The position numbers were made by a program, and so were the translations under genes. A stretch of 64,000 nt of DNA from Candidatus Sulfotelmatobacter kueseliae. Its GTDB lineage: Bacteria; Acidobacteriota; Terriglobia; Terriglobales; Acidobacteriaceae. The stretch lies in NCBI GenBank assembly GCA_900290255.1, contig OMOD01000121.1, positions 37,161 to 101,160 of the forward strand. Reading direction: 5' to 3'. Below are positions 8,429 to 18,198 of this stretch, in pieces (position 1 is the stretch's first letter; every line of letters begins with the position of its first letter). Under the pieces are notes generated by a model. That model ran no database searches and was not told the DNA's origin. It saw nothing but the letters and a program-made list of their open reading frames with translations.

Positions 8429-8911
8429 ATGAAATTCGCAACCTGGGCTTTGTGCCTGGCGTTCTTGGCAGTGGCTGCACGGGCACAAACCGCGCCGCCT
8501 CAGGAGCCCGCGTCACCCCCACCACCGCCGATGGAAGGCTGCTGCATGCATTCACACCAACACGGCATGGCCGGGCAAGGGATGCCCATGCCCGACATGA
8601 AGGCGCAAGTCGAAAAGATGCGAGCCGCGCTCGACCAGATGAAGGCGAACCTGGCCAAATTGAAAGATCCCACGGTCAAGCAGCAGGCTCAGCTCGATGT
8701 GGACCTCTGGCAGGCCATGGTCGAGCATATGGAAGGCATGGCCAAGATGGTGTCCCATGGGCCGGACCAGGCCATGGGTGACATGCACGGCGGAATGGGC
8801 TGCTGTGGCGGGATGCATAAGGGAGACGGTTGCTGCGGGGGCATGAAGGACGCTGGCAGCGGAAAATGCATGCACGGAGACGCGAGCGCGAAGGCCGTCC
8901 CTGCCGAATGA
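8429..8911 (+). CDS. Secreted Cys/His/Met-rich protein, probable metal binder
   Basis: A 160-residue protein with a signal peptide (MKFATWALCLAFLAVAARAQ) and a Pro-rich linker. It has a short His/Cys/Met motif (EGCCMHSHQHGM) and a helical middle with many Met residues (KAQVEKMRAALDQMKANLAKL, VEHMEGMAKMVS). A C-terminal cluster follows with repeated GCCGGM units and KCMHG. Paired Cys with Met and His is typical of soft-metal (copper, silver) or zinc ligation in the periplasm. AGGGAGAC precedes the start. No copper pump or oxidase lies next to it. Metal identity is not determined by sequence. Confidence 0.65.
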   Translation: MKFATWALCLAFLAVAARAQTAPPQEPASPPPPPMEGCCMHSHQHGMAGQGMPMPDMKAQVEKMRAALDQMKANLAKLKDPTVKQQAQLDVDLWQAMVEHMEGMAKMVSHGPDQAMGDMHGGMGCCGGMHKGDGCCGGMKDAGSGKCMHGDASAKAVPAE

Positions 8912-8922
8912 AGGCTAGTCCT

Positions 8923-8940
8923 GCGGGCCCCAGGGCCCGC
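8923..8940. repeat. Perfect 18-bp palindrome after the Cys-rich gene
   Basis: GCGGGCCC-CA-GGGCCCGC starts 12 bp after the preceding stop codon. It has no following T run, so it looks more like a REP-type palindrome than an intrinsic terminator. Confidence 0.5.
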
Positions 8941-9092
8941 GCGGGTTCTGACGCTCCCAGATCCGCGGCACTAGCGCGGCCGGTCGTCGTGTGGGAGATT
9001 GCAGACTGGCTGCGCAAGAGTGCTTCAGTAACCGGACTCACGATTACTCGTGTGACTTTACCCGGTTCTTCTCTGCCCTTAGCGTTTAGCTC

Positions 9093-9839
9093 ATGCGCTC
9101 CTCTGCAGCGGTTCTCTGCCGCGACCACGCGTCGCTCGAGAAGTTAAACGCTACTCTCTGTGAGGTTGGCATCCGGATGGTGCCCTGCCCTTCGCGCGAG
9201 GAAGCGCTGGAGTTAGTTCTAGCCGGCCGTTGCTCCACCTTGATCGTGGATTTCGACCTTCCCGCCGCCGAAGAAGTGGTCCGCATGGCGGCCCTGCTGC
9301 CAAAAGCGCAGAAGCCGGTCCTGCTCGCCGTTGCCAGCGGCTCATGGCCGGGGACGGGCGAGGCGTTCCACTCCGGCGCCAACCGCATCCTCTACCGCCC
9401 GCTCGATGCACAGCAAATCAAAGACGCTCTGAAGTCGAGCCGGAAGGCAACGAAAAAAACCCAGCGTAAGTCCGCGCGCTACCAAATGAAGGCTCTGGTG
9501 CATTTGGAGGTTGGAACTCGCACCCTGCCTGCGATCAGTCTTGACGTCAGCGAGCATGGCATGGCGGTTCAAGCGCCCGAACCGGTACCCATCAGCTCGG
9601 ATCTCGCCTTTCGCTGCGTGCTGCCGGGCACGAACCTTGCCTTTGGGGGTCACGCCGAGGTGATCTGGGCGAGCGACCATGGCCGCGCGGGGATGTTCTT
9701 CTCCGAACTCTCGTCCGCCGCCCGCAAACATCTCAAGTCCTGGCTGAGGCGCCGCGCTCATGGCAAGCATAAGGATGCGGCACACGCCCTGCTTCCTCCC
9801 GAGAGCGACCATGTGAGCTTTGCCGCCGCCGGGGAGTGA
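9093..9839 (+). CDS. Receiver-like domain fused to PilZ domain
   Basis: A 248-residue cytoplasmic protein. Residues 1-115 look like a CheY-type receiver: the candidate phospho-acceptor Asp lies in STLIVDFDLP, and a KPVLLAVASG strand and NRILYRPLD follow. The N-terminal acidic pair is not obvious. After a basic linker (KATKKTQRKSAR), residues 128-225 form a PilZ domain. It has the c-di-GMP motif RKSARYQ and DVSEHGMAV, though the first Arg spacing is not canonical. It probably couples an input to c-di-GMP binding. A second PilZ gene occurs at 20085-20768. Confidence 0.7.
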   Translation: MRSSAAVLCRDHASLEKLNATLCEVGIRMVPCPSREEALELVLAGRCSTLIVDFDLPAAEEVVRMAALLPKAQKPVLLAVASGSWPGTGEAFHSGANRILYRPLDAQQIKDALKSSRKATKKTQRKSARYQMKALVHLEVGTRTLPAISLDVSEHGMAVQAPEPVPISSDLAFRCVLPGTNLAFGGHAEVIWASDHGRAGMFFSELSSAARKHLKSWLRRRAHGKHKDAAHALLPPESDHVSFAAAGE

Positions 9840-9885
9840 CCCGCGGGCATGGTTGCCAGTTACCGCATCTTCCATGGAAGGGAAG

Positions 9886-9941
9886 GGCACGAGTTCACTC
9901 GTGCCGTTAAGTCTTGCATGAAGGAACGGCGCTTTAGCGCC
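9886..9941. repeat. Two perfect palindromes downstream of the PilZ gene
   Basis: GGCACGAGT-TC-ACTCGTGCC lies at 9886-9905 and GGCGCT-TT-AGCGCC at 9928-9941, between the convergent PilZ and aconitase genes. They could form RNA hairpins at both transcript ends. Neither is followed by a T run on the plus strand. Confidence 0.55.
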
Positions 9942-9983
9942 TGAGGTTACCACGTGTCGCTTTTGAGAGGTGAGGATTTCCCT

Positions 9984-12791
9984 TTACACTCCTACCGCCT
10001 GCGGCTTGGTCGCCAGCAATTGCCGCAGCACGTACTGCAGAATTCCGCCGTTCGCGTAGTACAGCGCTTCCTGCGGAGTATCGATGCGAACCAGGGCGTT
10101 GAACTCGATGGGCTCTTTCTCCTTCGCCTCTTTGCCCTTCGCCACGGCGCGCACTTTCACCGTGCTTCCGGCGGCGAAGTCATTGACCACGTCGCGAATG
10201 CCGGTGATGTCGAAGACTTCTTCGCCCGTCAGCTTGAGCGATTCGGCGTTCTGCCCGGCCGGGAATTGCAGCGGCAGAATACCCATGCCCACCAGGTTCG
10301 AACGATGGATGCGTTCGTAACTTTCGGCGATCACGGCGCGCACGCCCAGCAAGGCCGGCCCCTTGGCTGCCCAGTCACGCGATGAGCCCGATCCGTATTC
10401 TTTTCCCGCGAGAATGACGAGCGGAGTCTCCGCGGCGCGATATTTCTCCGAGGCCTCGAAGATCGTCATTTCTTCTCCCGTAGGCAAATGCCTTGTGAAT
10501 CCGCCTTCGGCCGTGACCAGCTTGTTGCGCAGCCGGACGTTAGCAAACGTTCCCCGCACCATCACCTCGTGATTGCCGCGGCGTGATCCGTAAGAGTTGA
10601 AGTCTCCCGGCTTGACGCCGTGTTCCTGCAAGTATTTCCCCGCCGGGCTGTCCTTCTTGATCGAACCCGCGGGCGAAATATGATCGGTGGTGACGCTGTC
10701 GCCGAGAACCGCCAACACGCGTGCCTTCTTGATCTCCTGCACTGGCGCCGGTTCGACGGACATTTCGTCGAAGTACGGGGCGCGTCGGATATAGGTCGAG
10801 CTCTCGTCCCAGGCGTAGGTCTGGCCTTTGGGAACCGCCAGGCCGCGCCAGCGCTCATCCCCCTGAAAAACCTCACTATAGGACTTTGTGAACATTTCGG
10901 AAGAGATCGCCTGCTGCATGGTTTCTTCGATCTCGCGCTGCGCCGGCCAGAGGTCGGCTAGGTAAACCGGTTCGCCGTCTCTGCCTTTGCCGATCGCGTC
11001 CTTGCGCAGATCAATGTCAATCCGTCCGGCTAGCGCGAATGCGACTACCAGCGGCGGCGACATCAGGTAGTTGGCGCGAACCTCAGAATTAATGCGGCCT
11101 TCGAAATTGCGGTTCCCCGAGAGCACGGAGGCGACCACGAGATCTTTTTCGTCGATCGCCTGCGAGACTTCCGCCGGCAACGGCCCCGAATTGCCGATGC
11201 ACGTCGTGCACCCGTAGCCCACGAGATGGAACTTCAGTTTCTCGAGATACGGCATGAGTCCGGCTTTTTCCAGATAGTCGCGCACCACTTTCGAGCCTGG
11301 CGCCAACGACGTTTTCACCCAGGGTGGGACTGTCAGCCCTTTTTCCACCGCCTTTTTCGCCAGCAGGCCAGCGCCGATCAGCACGAAAGGATTCGAGGTG
11401 TTGGTACAGGAAGTGATGGCTGCAATGACCACGCTGCCGTGCTTCAGTGAACCCTTTACCGATTGCGGCACATGCTCGTGGATGTTTGGATCTTCCACAC
11501 CAATGGCGGCAGGACTTCCTCCTTCCTGCTCCCAGCGTGGGCCATTCGCTACGGTGGGTGCGGCAGTCTTCGCCCCGGATTTCGGCTTGATCAGCGAAGG
11601 CAGTGCTTTCTGAAACGACTCGCCGGCCTGCGAGAGCACGACGCGATCCTGGGGACGCTTCGGCCCCGCCAGACTGGGCTCGACCGTATCCAGATCGAGC
11701 GTGAGCAGTTCGGAGTACTCCGCTTCCGGCGTCTTCTCGTCATGAAACAACCCCTGCTCGCGCGCGTAAGCCTCGACAAGGGCGATCTGTTCTTCGCTGC
11801 GGCCGGTCAGCCGCAGATAGCGCAGACTTTCTTTGTCGATGGGGAAGATGCCGCAAGTCGCGCCATATTCGGGCGCCATGTTGGCGATGGTGGCGCGATC
11901 GGCCAATGACAAGTCACGCAGGCCTGGCCCGAAATACTCGACGAATTTTCCGACGACGCCGTGCTTACGCAGCATCTCGGTGACGGTCAGCACAAGATCG
12001 GTCGCGGTTGCGCCTTCGCGCAGCCGGCCGGTCAGTTTCACGCCCACCACCAGCGGAATCAGCATGGACACGGGCTGGCCGAGCATCGCCGCCTCTGCCT
12101 CAATTCCGCCCACGCCCCATCCGAGCACTCCCAATCCGTTGATCATTACCGTGTGACTGTCGGTGCCGACAAGGGTATCGGGGTGCGCGACAGGCGTGCC
12201 GTTGGTTGGCTGAACGAAGACGACGCGGGCCAGATATTCGAGGTTGACCTGGTGCACGATGCCGGTGTCGGGAGGGACGATAGCGAGATTACGGAAGCCA
12301 GTTTGGCCCCAGCGCAGGAAGGAATAGCGCTCTTTGTTGCGCTGGAACTCGAGCAGCGCGTTCATGTCGAAGGCGTCGGGGGTGCCGAACTCGTCCACCT
12401 GAACCGAGTGATCAATCACCAACTCAACCGGTTGCAGCGGGTTGATCAGGGCCGGGTCGCCGCCGAGTTGCTTCATGGCGTCGCGCATGGCGGCGAGGTC
12501 AACGACGCAGGGCACGCCGGTGAAATCCTGCAGCAGAACGCGGCTCGGCGTGAAGGCGATTTCTTTGTCTGGCTTTGATTCTCCATTCCAGGCCGCGAGC
12601 GCACGGATTTCTTCCTTGGTCACGTTGCGGCCATCTTCGGTACGCAGAAGATTCTCCAGCAGAATGCGCAGGGAGAAGGGCAGGTGTTTGGTGGAGATGC
12701 CCTGTCCGTCTAGCGCCTCGAGACGGTAGATTTCGTATTCTTTGTTGCCGACCTTCAGGGTAGAACGGCTATTGAAACTGTTCACAGACAT
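9984..12791 (-). CDS. acnA: Aconitate hydratase A
   Basis: A 935-residue [4Fe-4S] enzyme of the TCA cycle interconverting citrate and isocitrate. Cluster-ligand motifs are seen: SCTNTSNP and [14 protein letters not shown]. Substrate-binding motifs GNRNFEGR and [14 protein letters not shown] are also present. The swivelling C-terminal domain is complete. The frame could start 15 codons earlier, but the ATG at 12791 has AGGAAGG just upstream and gives the expected [12 protein letters not shown] opening, so it is preferred. It is IRP/AcnA-type rather than AcnB-type by domain order. It is monocistronic, with repeats on both sides. Confidence 0.97.
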   Translation of the reverse strand: MSVNSFNSRSTLKVGNKEYEIYRLEALDGQGISTKHLPFSLRILLENLLRTEDGRNVTKEEIRALAAWNGESKPDKEIAFTPSRVLLQDFTGVPCVVDLAAMRDAMKQLGGDPALINPLQPVELVIDHSVQVDEFGTPDAFDMNALLEFQRNKERYSFLRWGQTGFRNLAIVPPDTGIVHQVNLEYLARVVFVQPTNGTPVAHPDTLVGTDSHTVMINGLGVLGWGVGGIEAEAAMLGQPVSMLIPLVVGVKLTGRLREGATATDLVLTVTEMLRKHGVVGKFVEYFGPGLRDLSLADRATIANMAPEYGATCGIFPIDKESLRYLRLTGRSEEQIALVEAYAREQGLFHDEKTPEAEYSELLTLDLDTVEPSLAGPKRPQDRVVLSQAGESFQKALPSLIKPKSGAKTAAPTVANGPRWEQEGGSPAAIGVEDPNIHEHVPQSVKGSLKHGSVVIAAITSCTNTSNPFVLIGAGLLAKKAVEKGLTVPPWVKTSLAPGSKVVRDYLEKAGLMPYLEKLKFHLVGYGCTTCIGNSGPLPAEVSQAIDEKDLVVASVLSGNRNFEGRINSEVRANYLMSPPLVVAFALAGRIDIDLRKDAIGKGRDGEPVYLADLWPAQREIEETMQQAISSEMFTKSYSEVFQGDERWRGLAVPKGQTYAWDESSTYIRRAPYFDEMSVEPAPVQEIKKARVLAVLGDSVTTDHISPAGSIKKDSPAGKYLQEHGVKPGDFNSYGSRRGNHEVMVRGTFANVRLRNKLVTAEGGFTRHLPTGEEMTIFEASEKYRAAETPLVILAGKEYGSGSSRDWAAKGPALLGVRAVIAESYERIHRSNLVGMGILPLQFPAGQNAESLKLTGEEVFDITGIRDVVNDFAAGSTVKVRAVAKGKEAKEKEPIEFNALVRIDTPQEALYYANGGILQYVLRQLLATKPQAVGV

Positions 12792-12963
12792 AACTGCCTT
12801 CCTCACAGGACTCGCGCACAGATGTGCAGCGCTCACAGATCGCTAGCTAACAGTGTAATGGGTTTGAGTGCGAATTGCGTAGGGGCTGAACCGACGGAAA
12901 AAGCTGGTGGCTCAGTTCGAATCCCGCCGAGCTGCGATACGCCATCTGCATCGTCGTTGAAGG

Positions 12964-13077
12964 CGTCATCCCGAACGAAGCCGCTTTACAGGCGGAGCGA
13001 GGGATCTCCCATATACACGGTCGTTGCGCGGGAGATCCCTCGGCCCGCTGGTGAAGGCGCGGGCCGTCGGGATGACG
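12964..13077. repeat. 114-bp inverted-repeat hairpin element
   Basis: Outer arms CGTCATCCCGA (12964-12974) and TCGGGATGACG (13067-13077) are perfect complements. Inner arms GAGGGATCTCCC (12999-13010) and GGGAGATCCCTC (13030-13041) also pair perfectly. The right half, 13030-13077, recurs at 51239-51286 with two differences in 48 positions. It lies in the otherwise gene-free stretch 12792-13156 between divergent genes. Confidence 0.75.
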
Positions 13078-13156
13078 TCAAGATTCAAATTGGGATACTA
13101 CGAACATTCCGTCCCGCATTGACGCACTGCTTTCCACCACGTAAGATTCGGACCCT

Positions 13157-15556
13157 ATGATCGGGCAGACGGTTTCCCACTATCTCATTCTGGAGAAGCT
13201 TGGCGGCGGCGGCATGGGCGTCGTGTATAAGGCCAAGGACACGCGACTTGACCGCTTCGTCGCCCTGAAGTTTCTGCCTGAGGAACTGGCGCGCGACGCG
13301 CAGGCGCTGGAACGTTTCCGGCGCGAAGCCAAGGCGGCCTCGGCGCTGAATCATTCGAATATCTGTACGATCTACGACATTGGCGAAGAAAATGGCCAGG
13401 CGTTCATTGCCATGGAGTTTCTGGACGGCATAACGCTGAAACACCTCATCGCGGGCCGTCCCATGGAAGTCGAGACCGTACTGACGCTGGGAATCGAAAT
13501 CGCAGAGGGCTTGGAGGCGGCGCACAGCCAGGGCATTATTCACCGCGACATCAAGCCCGCCAACTTGTTTGTAACCAAGCGAGGTCACGTCAAGATTCTG
13601 GATTTCGGGCTGGCCAAGGTGATGCCCACCCGAACTGCTTCCGGTCCGGCGGATGGAACTCACACCATGGCGACGGTGGACGAAAAACACCTCACCAGCC
13701 CGGGCACGGCGGTGGGAACGATCGCCTATATGTCGCCCGAGCAAGTGCGCGGCAAAGATCTGGACGCCCGCACCGACCTGTTTTCCTTTGGCGTGGTGCT
13801 GTACGAAATGGCGACCGGAACGCTGCCGTTTCGGGGGGAGACGTCGGGGTCAACGTTCGATTCCATTCTCAATCGGGCACCGGCATCAGCGATGCGGCTC
13901 AATCCCGAGTTGCCGCCCAAACTGGAAGACATCATCAACAAGGCATTGGAAAAAGATCCCGGCATTCGCTGCCAGACGGCAGCGGAGTTGGGCGCGGACC
14001 TGAAGCGGCTGAAGCGCGATCTCGACTCGGGGCGTGCTTTAAGTACCTCGGGATCGGCGGGCGCGGTTGCGTCCGGAAGCGTAGCGGCTGTCTCCGCAAG
14101 CTGCGCCTCAGTTCCGGTGCCGACGGCCCGGCGCAAATACTTGTTTGCGGGTGTGGCCACAGCGATCGTGATTCTTGCGGTTCTGGGTGGCGTGTATTTA
14201 CTTCGCGGAAGGTCTGACTCCAAAAAGATCAGTTCGATCGCAGTGTTGCCTTTTGTCAATGCCACGTCTGACGCGAACAATGAATACCTGAGCGATGGCC
14301 TGACCGAGAGCCTGATCAGCTCGCTCTCGCAACTGCCCGACATCAAAGTCATGGCGCGCAGCACGGTCTTCCGCTTTAAGGGAAAAGAGGACGACCCGCA
14401 GAAAATTGGCCAGACGCTGCAGGTGAACGCTGTGCTCACCGGTCGGGTTTTGCAGCATGGCGACCATGTGGCCGTGGAAGCCGATCTGGTGAACACCGCC
14501 GACGGCACGGAACTGTGGGGCTCTCACTACGACCGCACCATGGCCGATATCACCGAGGTGCAGGCCGACATTACCCGCGACATCTCCAGCCGCCTCCGCA
14601 TTCAGCTGACCGGCAACGAACAACGGCGGATGGGGGCAGGCACGGCGAATCCCGAGGCCTACCGGCTGTATCTGGAAGGGCGTCATCTTTGGTACGGGCG
14701 AACGCCGGAGGGACTGAAGAAGAGCATTGAGTTGTTCGAGCAGGCGATTGCGGCTGATCCGAACTACGCGCTGGCTTACGCCGGTCTGGCCGACACGTAC
14801 AATGTCGCACCGAGCTATGGGGTCGGCCTCACGTCACGGCAGGGCAATCTGCTGGCGGACGAAGCGGCGCGCAAAGCGGTGCAACTGGACGATTCGCTTT
14901 CTGAAGCGCATGCGGCGCGGGCCATGGCGCTGGCCGTTGCGCGCCGATGGAATGAGGCCGGGCCGGAATTCCGCCGTGCCATCGAACTGAACGCCAACAA
15001 TGCCGCCGCCCATTATTTTTATGCGATCGCCTTCCTCATGCCTCAAGGGCAAGTCAGCCACGCGCTGGAAGAGTTTCAGACCGCGTTGTCGCTCGATCCC
15101 CTCTCCGCGATTGTCAACACCAATTACGCCTGCGCCCTGATGGAGGATCATCGCTATCCAGAGGCGCTGGCCCAGTTCCAGAAGGTGCTGGAACGGGATC
15201 CCAACTTTCCTCCCGCGCATTACAAGATGTCGCAGTTGTATGCGACGATGGGCCGCCTCCCCGAGGCAGTGCATGAACTTCAGAAGGGAATTCCGAAACC
15301 GATCTCAGCCAGCGCAGACGCGAAGGGTTACGCCGAGCTCACCATGGTCGAGATCCAAGGCACGGACCGCTCAGCGGCCGTGGCAGTGGCTTTGGCGATC
15401 AGCGGAGACCGCGACCAGGCCTTCCACTACCTGGAAAAAGCTTATGCGGACGGAGACGACGAACTGCTCTGGGCCATTCGCTATCCGGCGCTGGACCCGC
15501 TGCGTACCGATCCGCGCTACGCCGACCTGATGCAGCGGCTGGGACTGCCGCGATAG
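13157..15556 (+). CDS. Ser/Thr protein kinase with TolB-like and TPR regions
   Basis: A 799-residue membrane-spanning protein. The N-terminal PknB-type kinase (about 1-290) has the glycine loop [12 protein letters not shown], catalytic Lys in VALKFL, HRD at 129-131 in [12 protein letters not shown] at 149-151, and [11 protein letters not shown] Ser/Ala-rich juxtamembrane linker leads to one TM segment near residue 330 ([22 protein letters not shown]). Outside is a TolB/adenylate-cyclase-associated type domain ([13 protein letters not shown] to ELWGSHYDR, about 355-490), then TPR-like repeats to the C terminus. This layout is widespread in Acidobacteriota. Substrates are unknown. Confidence 0.92.
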   Translation: MIGQTVSHYLILEKLGGGGMGVVYKAKDTRLDRFVALKFLPEELARDAQALERFRREAKAASALNHSNICTIYDIGEENGQAFIAMEFLDGITLKHLIAGRPMEVETVLTLGIEIAEGLEAAHSQGIIHRDIKPANLFVTKRGHVKILDFGLAKVMPTRTASGPADGTHTMATVDEKHLTSPGTAVGTIAYMSPEQVRGKDLDARTDLFSFGVVLYEMATGTLPFRGETSGSTFDSILNRAPASAMRLNPELPPKLEDIINKALEKDPGIRCQTAAELGADLKRLKRDLDSGRALSTSGSAGAVASGSVAAVSASCASVPVPTARRKYLFAGVATAIVILAVLGGVYLLRGRSDSKKISSIAVLPFVNATSDANNEYLSDGLTESLISSLSQLPDIKVMARSTVFRFKGKEDDPQKIGQTLQVNAVLTGRVLQHGDHVAVEADLVNTADGTELWGSHYDRTMADITEVQADITRDISSRLRIQLTGNEQRRMGAGTANPEAYRLYLEGRHLWYGRTPEGLKKSIELFEQAIAADPNYALAYAGLADTYNVAPSYGVGLTSRQGNLLADEAARKAVQLDDSLSEAHAARAMALAVARRWNEAGPEFRRAIELNANNAAAHYFYAIAFLMPQGQVSHALEEFQTALSLDPLSAIVNTNYACALMEDHRYPEALAQFQKVLERDPNFPPAHYKMSQLYATMGRLPEAVHELQKGIPKPISASADAKGYAELTMVEIQGTDRSAAVAVALAISGDRDQAFHYLEKAYADGDDELLWAIRYPALDPLRTDPRYADLMQRLGLPR

Positions 15557-15569
15557 TAGTCAATCCCGG

Positions 15570-15797
15570 CTAACGCGCTCCCGTCCAGATCTGGTAGATC
15601 ACCACGCCGAACATGAAGACGAGATAAATCCTGAGGAACCAGAAGAGAGACTTTTCGGTCGCGGTAAGCTGGCGACGCGGGCAGTGGTGAAGTTGCTTGT
15701 CGGAGATCAGTTGGTCCGGTTCGAGAGCCGCGACCACTGAGGCGAGATCCTCGCGGCTCACTTGGGGGGCAGGGGCAGAGTTGAATTTCGGGTCCAT
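15570..15797 (-). CDS. Small single-TM protein following the NRAMP-like gene
   Basis: A 75-residue protein with a soluble N terminus ([19 protein letters not shown], then [14 protein letters not shown]) and one C-terminal TM helix ([21 protein letters not shown]). Its start codon lies one base after the stop codon of the NRAMP-like gene, so the two are almost certainly cotranscribed and translationally linked. It could be a small accessory or regulatory subunit of that transporter; this is inference from position alone. Confidence 0.65.
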   Translation of the reverse strand: MDPKFNSAPAPQVSREDLASVVAALEPDQLISDKQLHHCPRRQLTATEKSLFWFLRIYLVFMFGVVIYQIWTGAR

Positions 15798-15798
15798 T

Positions 15799-17208
15799 TC
15801 ATTTGCCTCCGAAAACCGCCAGGGCGTGAGGAGCGACGACGCTCACTCCGAACAGCACGCCAGCCGCGATCAATACAACCACAACTCCCAAGGCAAGCAC
15901 ATTTGCCCACCAGGGACTGACCAGATCGCCCATGATTTCACGGTCGTTGACCAGCATGTACAGGAAAAGCAGCGCGGGAGGCATCGCCAGAACCGCGATT
16001 ACATTCACCAGCAGCACGACGTAGACGAGCGGAATGCCCGGAATCAGCACCAAGCCCCCGGCAGCCGCAGCTTCCAGAAGCAGAACCAAATAGAACGACT
16101 TACCCTGCCGGAAGGGGAGATTCAGGCTGTGGGGGCGGCGGGCAACTTCTCCGAAGGCGTAAGCCGACGAGGTAGAGATGGTGATGGCAGCAACCATTCC
16201 GGCCTCAAACATGCCGAGCGCGAAAAGAGTGGAACCCCAACGGCCGACAAAGGGCTGCAATGCCTGAGCAAACTCGGCAGCTTGAAAGTTGCCCGCGGAC
16301 ATGCCGTGCGCGAACAGCGGAGCGGTGGCCACAATCGTAGCCAGCGCAGCCAGCGCGGCCAAAGCTCCTCCCAATAGCGTATCCACGCGGCCGAAGCGGA
16401 TGTCGTGGGTAGTCAGGCCTTTGTCGGCGATCGCGCTCTGCTGGAAGAACAGCATCCATGGCGTGACCGTTGCCCCAATATCGGCGAGCAGGATCAGCAC
16501 AGTCTCTTGTGTAAGGCCGCCAGGAAGCGGTTTCCAGGTGAAGAGCGCGCCCGTGACGCCCCTCCAATGCGGGTGCGTCAGCAGCGCCACCGGGACGAAT
16601 ATCAGATTGAACATGGCGAGGAAGAGCGTGACGCGCTCCCAAGTCCAGTAACGGTGCGTCATCAGCGCTGCAGACAGGGCCAGCCACGCAACCAGCACCG
16701 CGACCGCCGGTGGGACGCCGAAGAAACCCAGGCCGGCGCGGATGGCGATGAACTCGGTGATCAGCGTGAGGAAGTTACCGAGCATCAGGTCGGCCATCGA
16801 GAACCATCCCCAGAAGGGGCCGAAGCGGTCAAAAATCAGCTCGGCGTGGCCGCGGTGCGTAGCCGCCCCCAGGCGCACGGTCATTTCCTGCACCACGCAG
16901 GCCATCAGGAACGTGAGCACCACGAACGGAAGAAAAAAGCCGATGCCGAAACGCGCTCCGGTAGCGGCATACGACACCATGCTGGGACCATCGTTCTCGC
17001 CCAGCATGACGAGGATGCCAGGCCCGATCAGGAGCCAGAGCAGCCGGGCTCGCGCCGACAAGCCGTGCCGGCCGCGGGTCTCGAGGACGCGCTCGCGGTC
17101 ATGGGCACGGTCAATGTCCTCGTGTGTAATTACGACCGCTGAGGAATCGGGCATCCGATGATTGAGAAAGTTAAACAGGAGTCCCCCGGCGGCCTGAACT
17201 TCGACCAT
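15799..17208 (-). CDS. Divergent NRAMP-family divalent metal transporter
   Basis: A 469-residue polytopic membrane protein with about 11 hydrophobic helices. The NRAMP core is recognisable, but the metal-site motifs are changed. In TM1, [18 protein letters not shown] aligns with the usual DPGN segment, keeping Asp but replacing PGN with GPS. In TM6, [15 protein letters not shown] replaces the usual MPH with TPW. The conserved Asn, Met and His are therefore missing, as in NRAMP-related groups thought to have different ion selectivity. A DtxR/MntR-like regulator lies upstream on the same strand, and a palindromic operator candidate sits at 17290-17303. An alternative start is at 17154. Confidence 0.85.
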   Translation of the reverse strand: MVEVQAAGGLLFNFLNHRMPDSSAVVITHEDIDRAHDRERVLETRGRHGLSARARLLWLLIGPGILVMLGENDGPSMVSYAATGARFGIGFFLPFVVLTFLMACVVQEMTVRLGAATHRGHAELIFDRFGPFWGWFSMADLMLGNFLTLITEFIAIRAGLGFFGVPPAVAVLVAWLALSAALMTHRYWTWERVTLFLAMFNLIFVPVALLTHPHWRGVTGALFTWKPLPGGLTQETVLILLADIGATVTPWMLFFQQSAIADKGLTTHDIRFGRVDTLLGGALAALAALATIVATAPLFAHGMSAGNFQAAEFAQALQPFVGRWGSTLFALGMFEAGMVAAITISTSSAYAFGEVARRPHSLNLPFRQGKSFYLVLLLEAAAAGGLVLIPGIPLVYVVLLVNVIAVLAMPPALLFLYMLVNDREIMGDLVSPWWANVLALGVVVVLIAAGVLFGVSVVAPHALAVFGGK

Positions 17209-17289
17209 TCATTCTGTTGAGACCAACAACAATGGCGAGCCCGCACGTGCAGCCCGCCAAAATGGTTAGCGTAAGTATATAACAGATTA

Positions 17290-17303
17290 TAAACTATAGT
17301 TAA
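17290..17303. promoter_or_regulatory. Candidate MntR/DtxR-like operator upstream of NRAMP-like gene
   Basis: TAAAC-TATA-GTTAA, 82 bp before the transporter start, lies within an AT-rich patch in GC-rich surroundings. It overlaps the perfect palindrome ATAGTTAACTAT (17296-17307). It matches the candidate sites at 18067-18080 and 29997-30010 in half-site sequence and spacing. Confidence 0.55.
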
Positions 17304-17373
17304 CTATTTTTGAGTTCCCGACAAAAGCTGGCCTCGGCTGATCTGGGGAGGAGGCATGGGGAAGAAGCTGGCC

Positions 17374-18042
17374 TCAGCGCTTGGCCCGCGTGGCGGAGGC
17401 AAGCCAAACTCGCCTGGAAGCGGCAGGGCCCAGGGAAAAGGTTCCTGCCGGGGTGGAGAGCGTCAGGGTCTGGTCGTAGTTGCGTTCCAGCAGGCGCAAC
17501 CGAGATCCCGGACGAATGCCCCGAGTCTCAAGAAACTCGAGCAACTGGCGGTCGCGCTCATAGATGCCGCTCACGGTGTACGTGGTTTCGAGTTCGGCGT
17601 CGGCCAGCAAGACCAGGCCCCGCTTGCGCCGGCTCGCCGAGCTCTCGACTTCACTCAAATTGCCGTGCGGACACGCCCCACCCGACCCTAACTTCACCAA
17701 GAGCTTAGCCTCAAAATCCGGGGATACAGCATGCTCCAGGCGCTCGGCTTCATCGTGCACCTTCCACCACTCCATGCCGAAAATCTCCGACAGCATGCGT
17801 TCAATCAGATGGTGGCGCAGGGTCAGCTTGCGAGCGATCTTGCGGCCGGTTGCGGTCAGCCGCACTTCGCCTTCGCCATCGACACGCACCAGACCGTCTT
17901 TTTTCAGGCGGCGCAGCGCCATGGTTACGGCAGGCGGCGACACTTTGTGGAAGTCCGCGAGGCGGGCGGAAATGACCGTTTCCCCCTCGCTTTCAGCTTC
18001 GAGGATCGACTTCAGGTAGTCTTCTTTGGAGACGGTAATCAC
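17374..18042 (-). CDS. DtxR/MntR-family metal-dependent repressor
   Basis: A 222-residue regulator. The N-terminal winged helix (about 1-65) has YLKSILEAESEGE and the recognition helix VSPPAVTMALRRLKKDGLV. A dimerisation and metal-binding helical domain (70-140) contains RHHLIERMLSEIFGMEWWKVHDEAERLEHAVS and CPHGN. A C-terminal FeoA/SH3-like domain occupies about 145-220. The three-domain form resembles DtxR/IdeR and long MntR proteins rather than short Bacillus MntR. The linked NRAMP gene suggests manganese, but iron cannot be excluded. A candidate operator 25 bp upstream suggests autoregulation. Confidence 0.88.
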   Translation of the reverse strand: MITVSKEDYLKSILEAESEGETVISARLADFHKVSPPAVTMALRRLKKDGLVRVDGEGEVRLTATGRKIARKLTLRHHLIERMLSEIFGMEWWKVHDEAERLEHAVSPDFEAKLLVKLGSGGACPHGNLSEVESSASRRKRGLVLLADAELETTYTVSGIYERDRQLLEFLETRGIRPGSRLRLLERNYDQTLTLSTPAGTFSLGPAASRRVWLASATRAKR

Positions 18043-18066
18043 TGAGGAGCATTATACGGCGGGCGG

Positions 18067-18080
18067 TTAAGCATGGTTAA
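18067..18080. promoter_or_regulatory. Candidate operator upstream of the DtxR/MntR-like gene
   Basis: TTAAG-CATG-GTTAA lies 25-38 bp upstream of the regulator start codon. It has the same half-sites and 4-bp spacer as 17290-17303 and 29997-30010, with one C-to-G change in the left half. Confidence 0.55.
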
Positions 18081-18086
18081 TCCAGA

Positions 18087-18150
18087 ATTGCCGATTTTGA
18101 CGGAACTGGAGTTTTCAATCGGCAATCGGAAATCGGAACTTGGCAATGGA
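18087..18150. repeat. Iterated-word hairpin between the regulator and purD
   Basis: ATTGCCGATT (18087-18096) pairs with AATCGGCAAT (18117-18126), and further reiterated CGGAAATCGGAAC follows. It is one of several intergenic hairpins in this window made of short near-repeats. Confidence 0.5.
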
Positions 18151-18198
18151 CCGTTGACAGCCTCCCGTCCTTGCTCCTAACCTGATTCTCTCTGTCCT

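Noticed and set aside
8923..8940. Intrinsic terminator after the Cys-rich gene
   Set aside because: The hairpin is strong but no T run follows on the plus strand, so it is listed as a palindromic repeat.
17209..17373. Metal riboswitch upstream of the NRAMP-like gene
   Set aside because: The leader is AT-rich with a short palindrome but has no multi-helix structure resembling the yybP-ykoY or M-box types.
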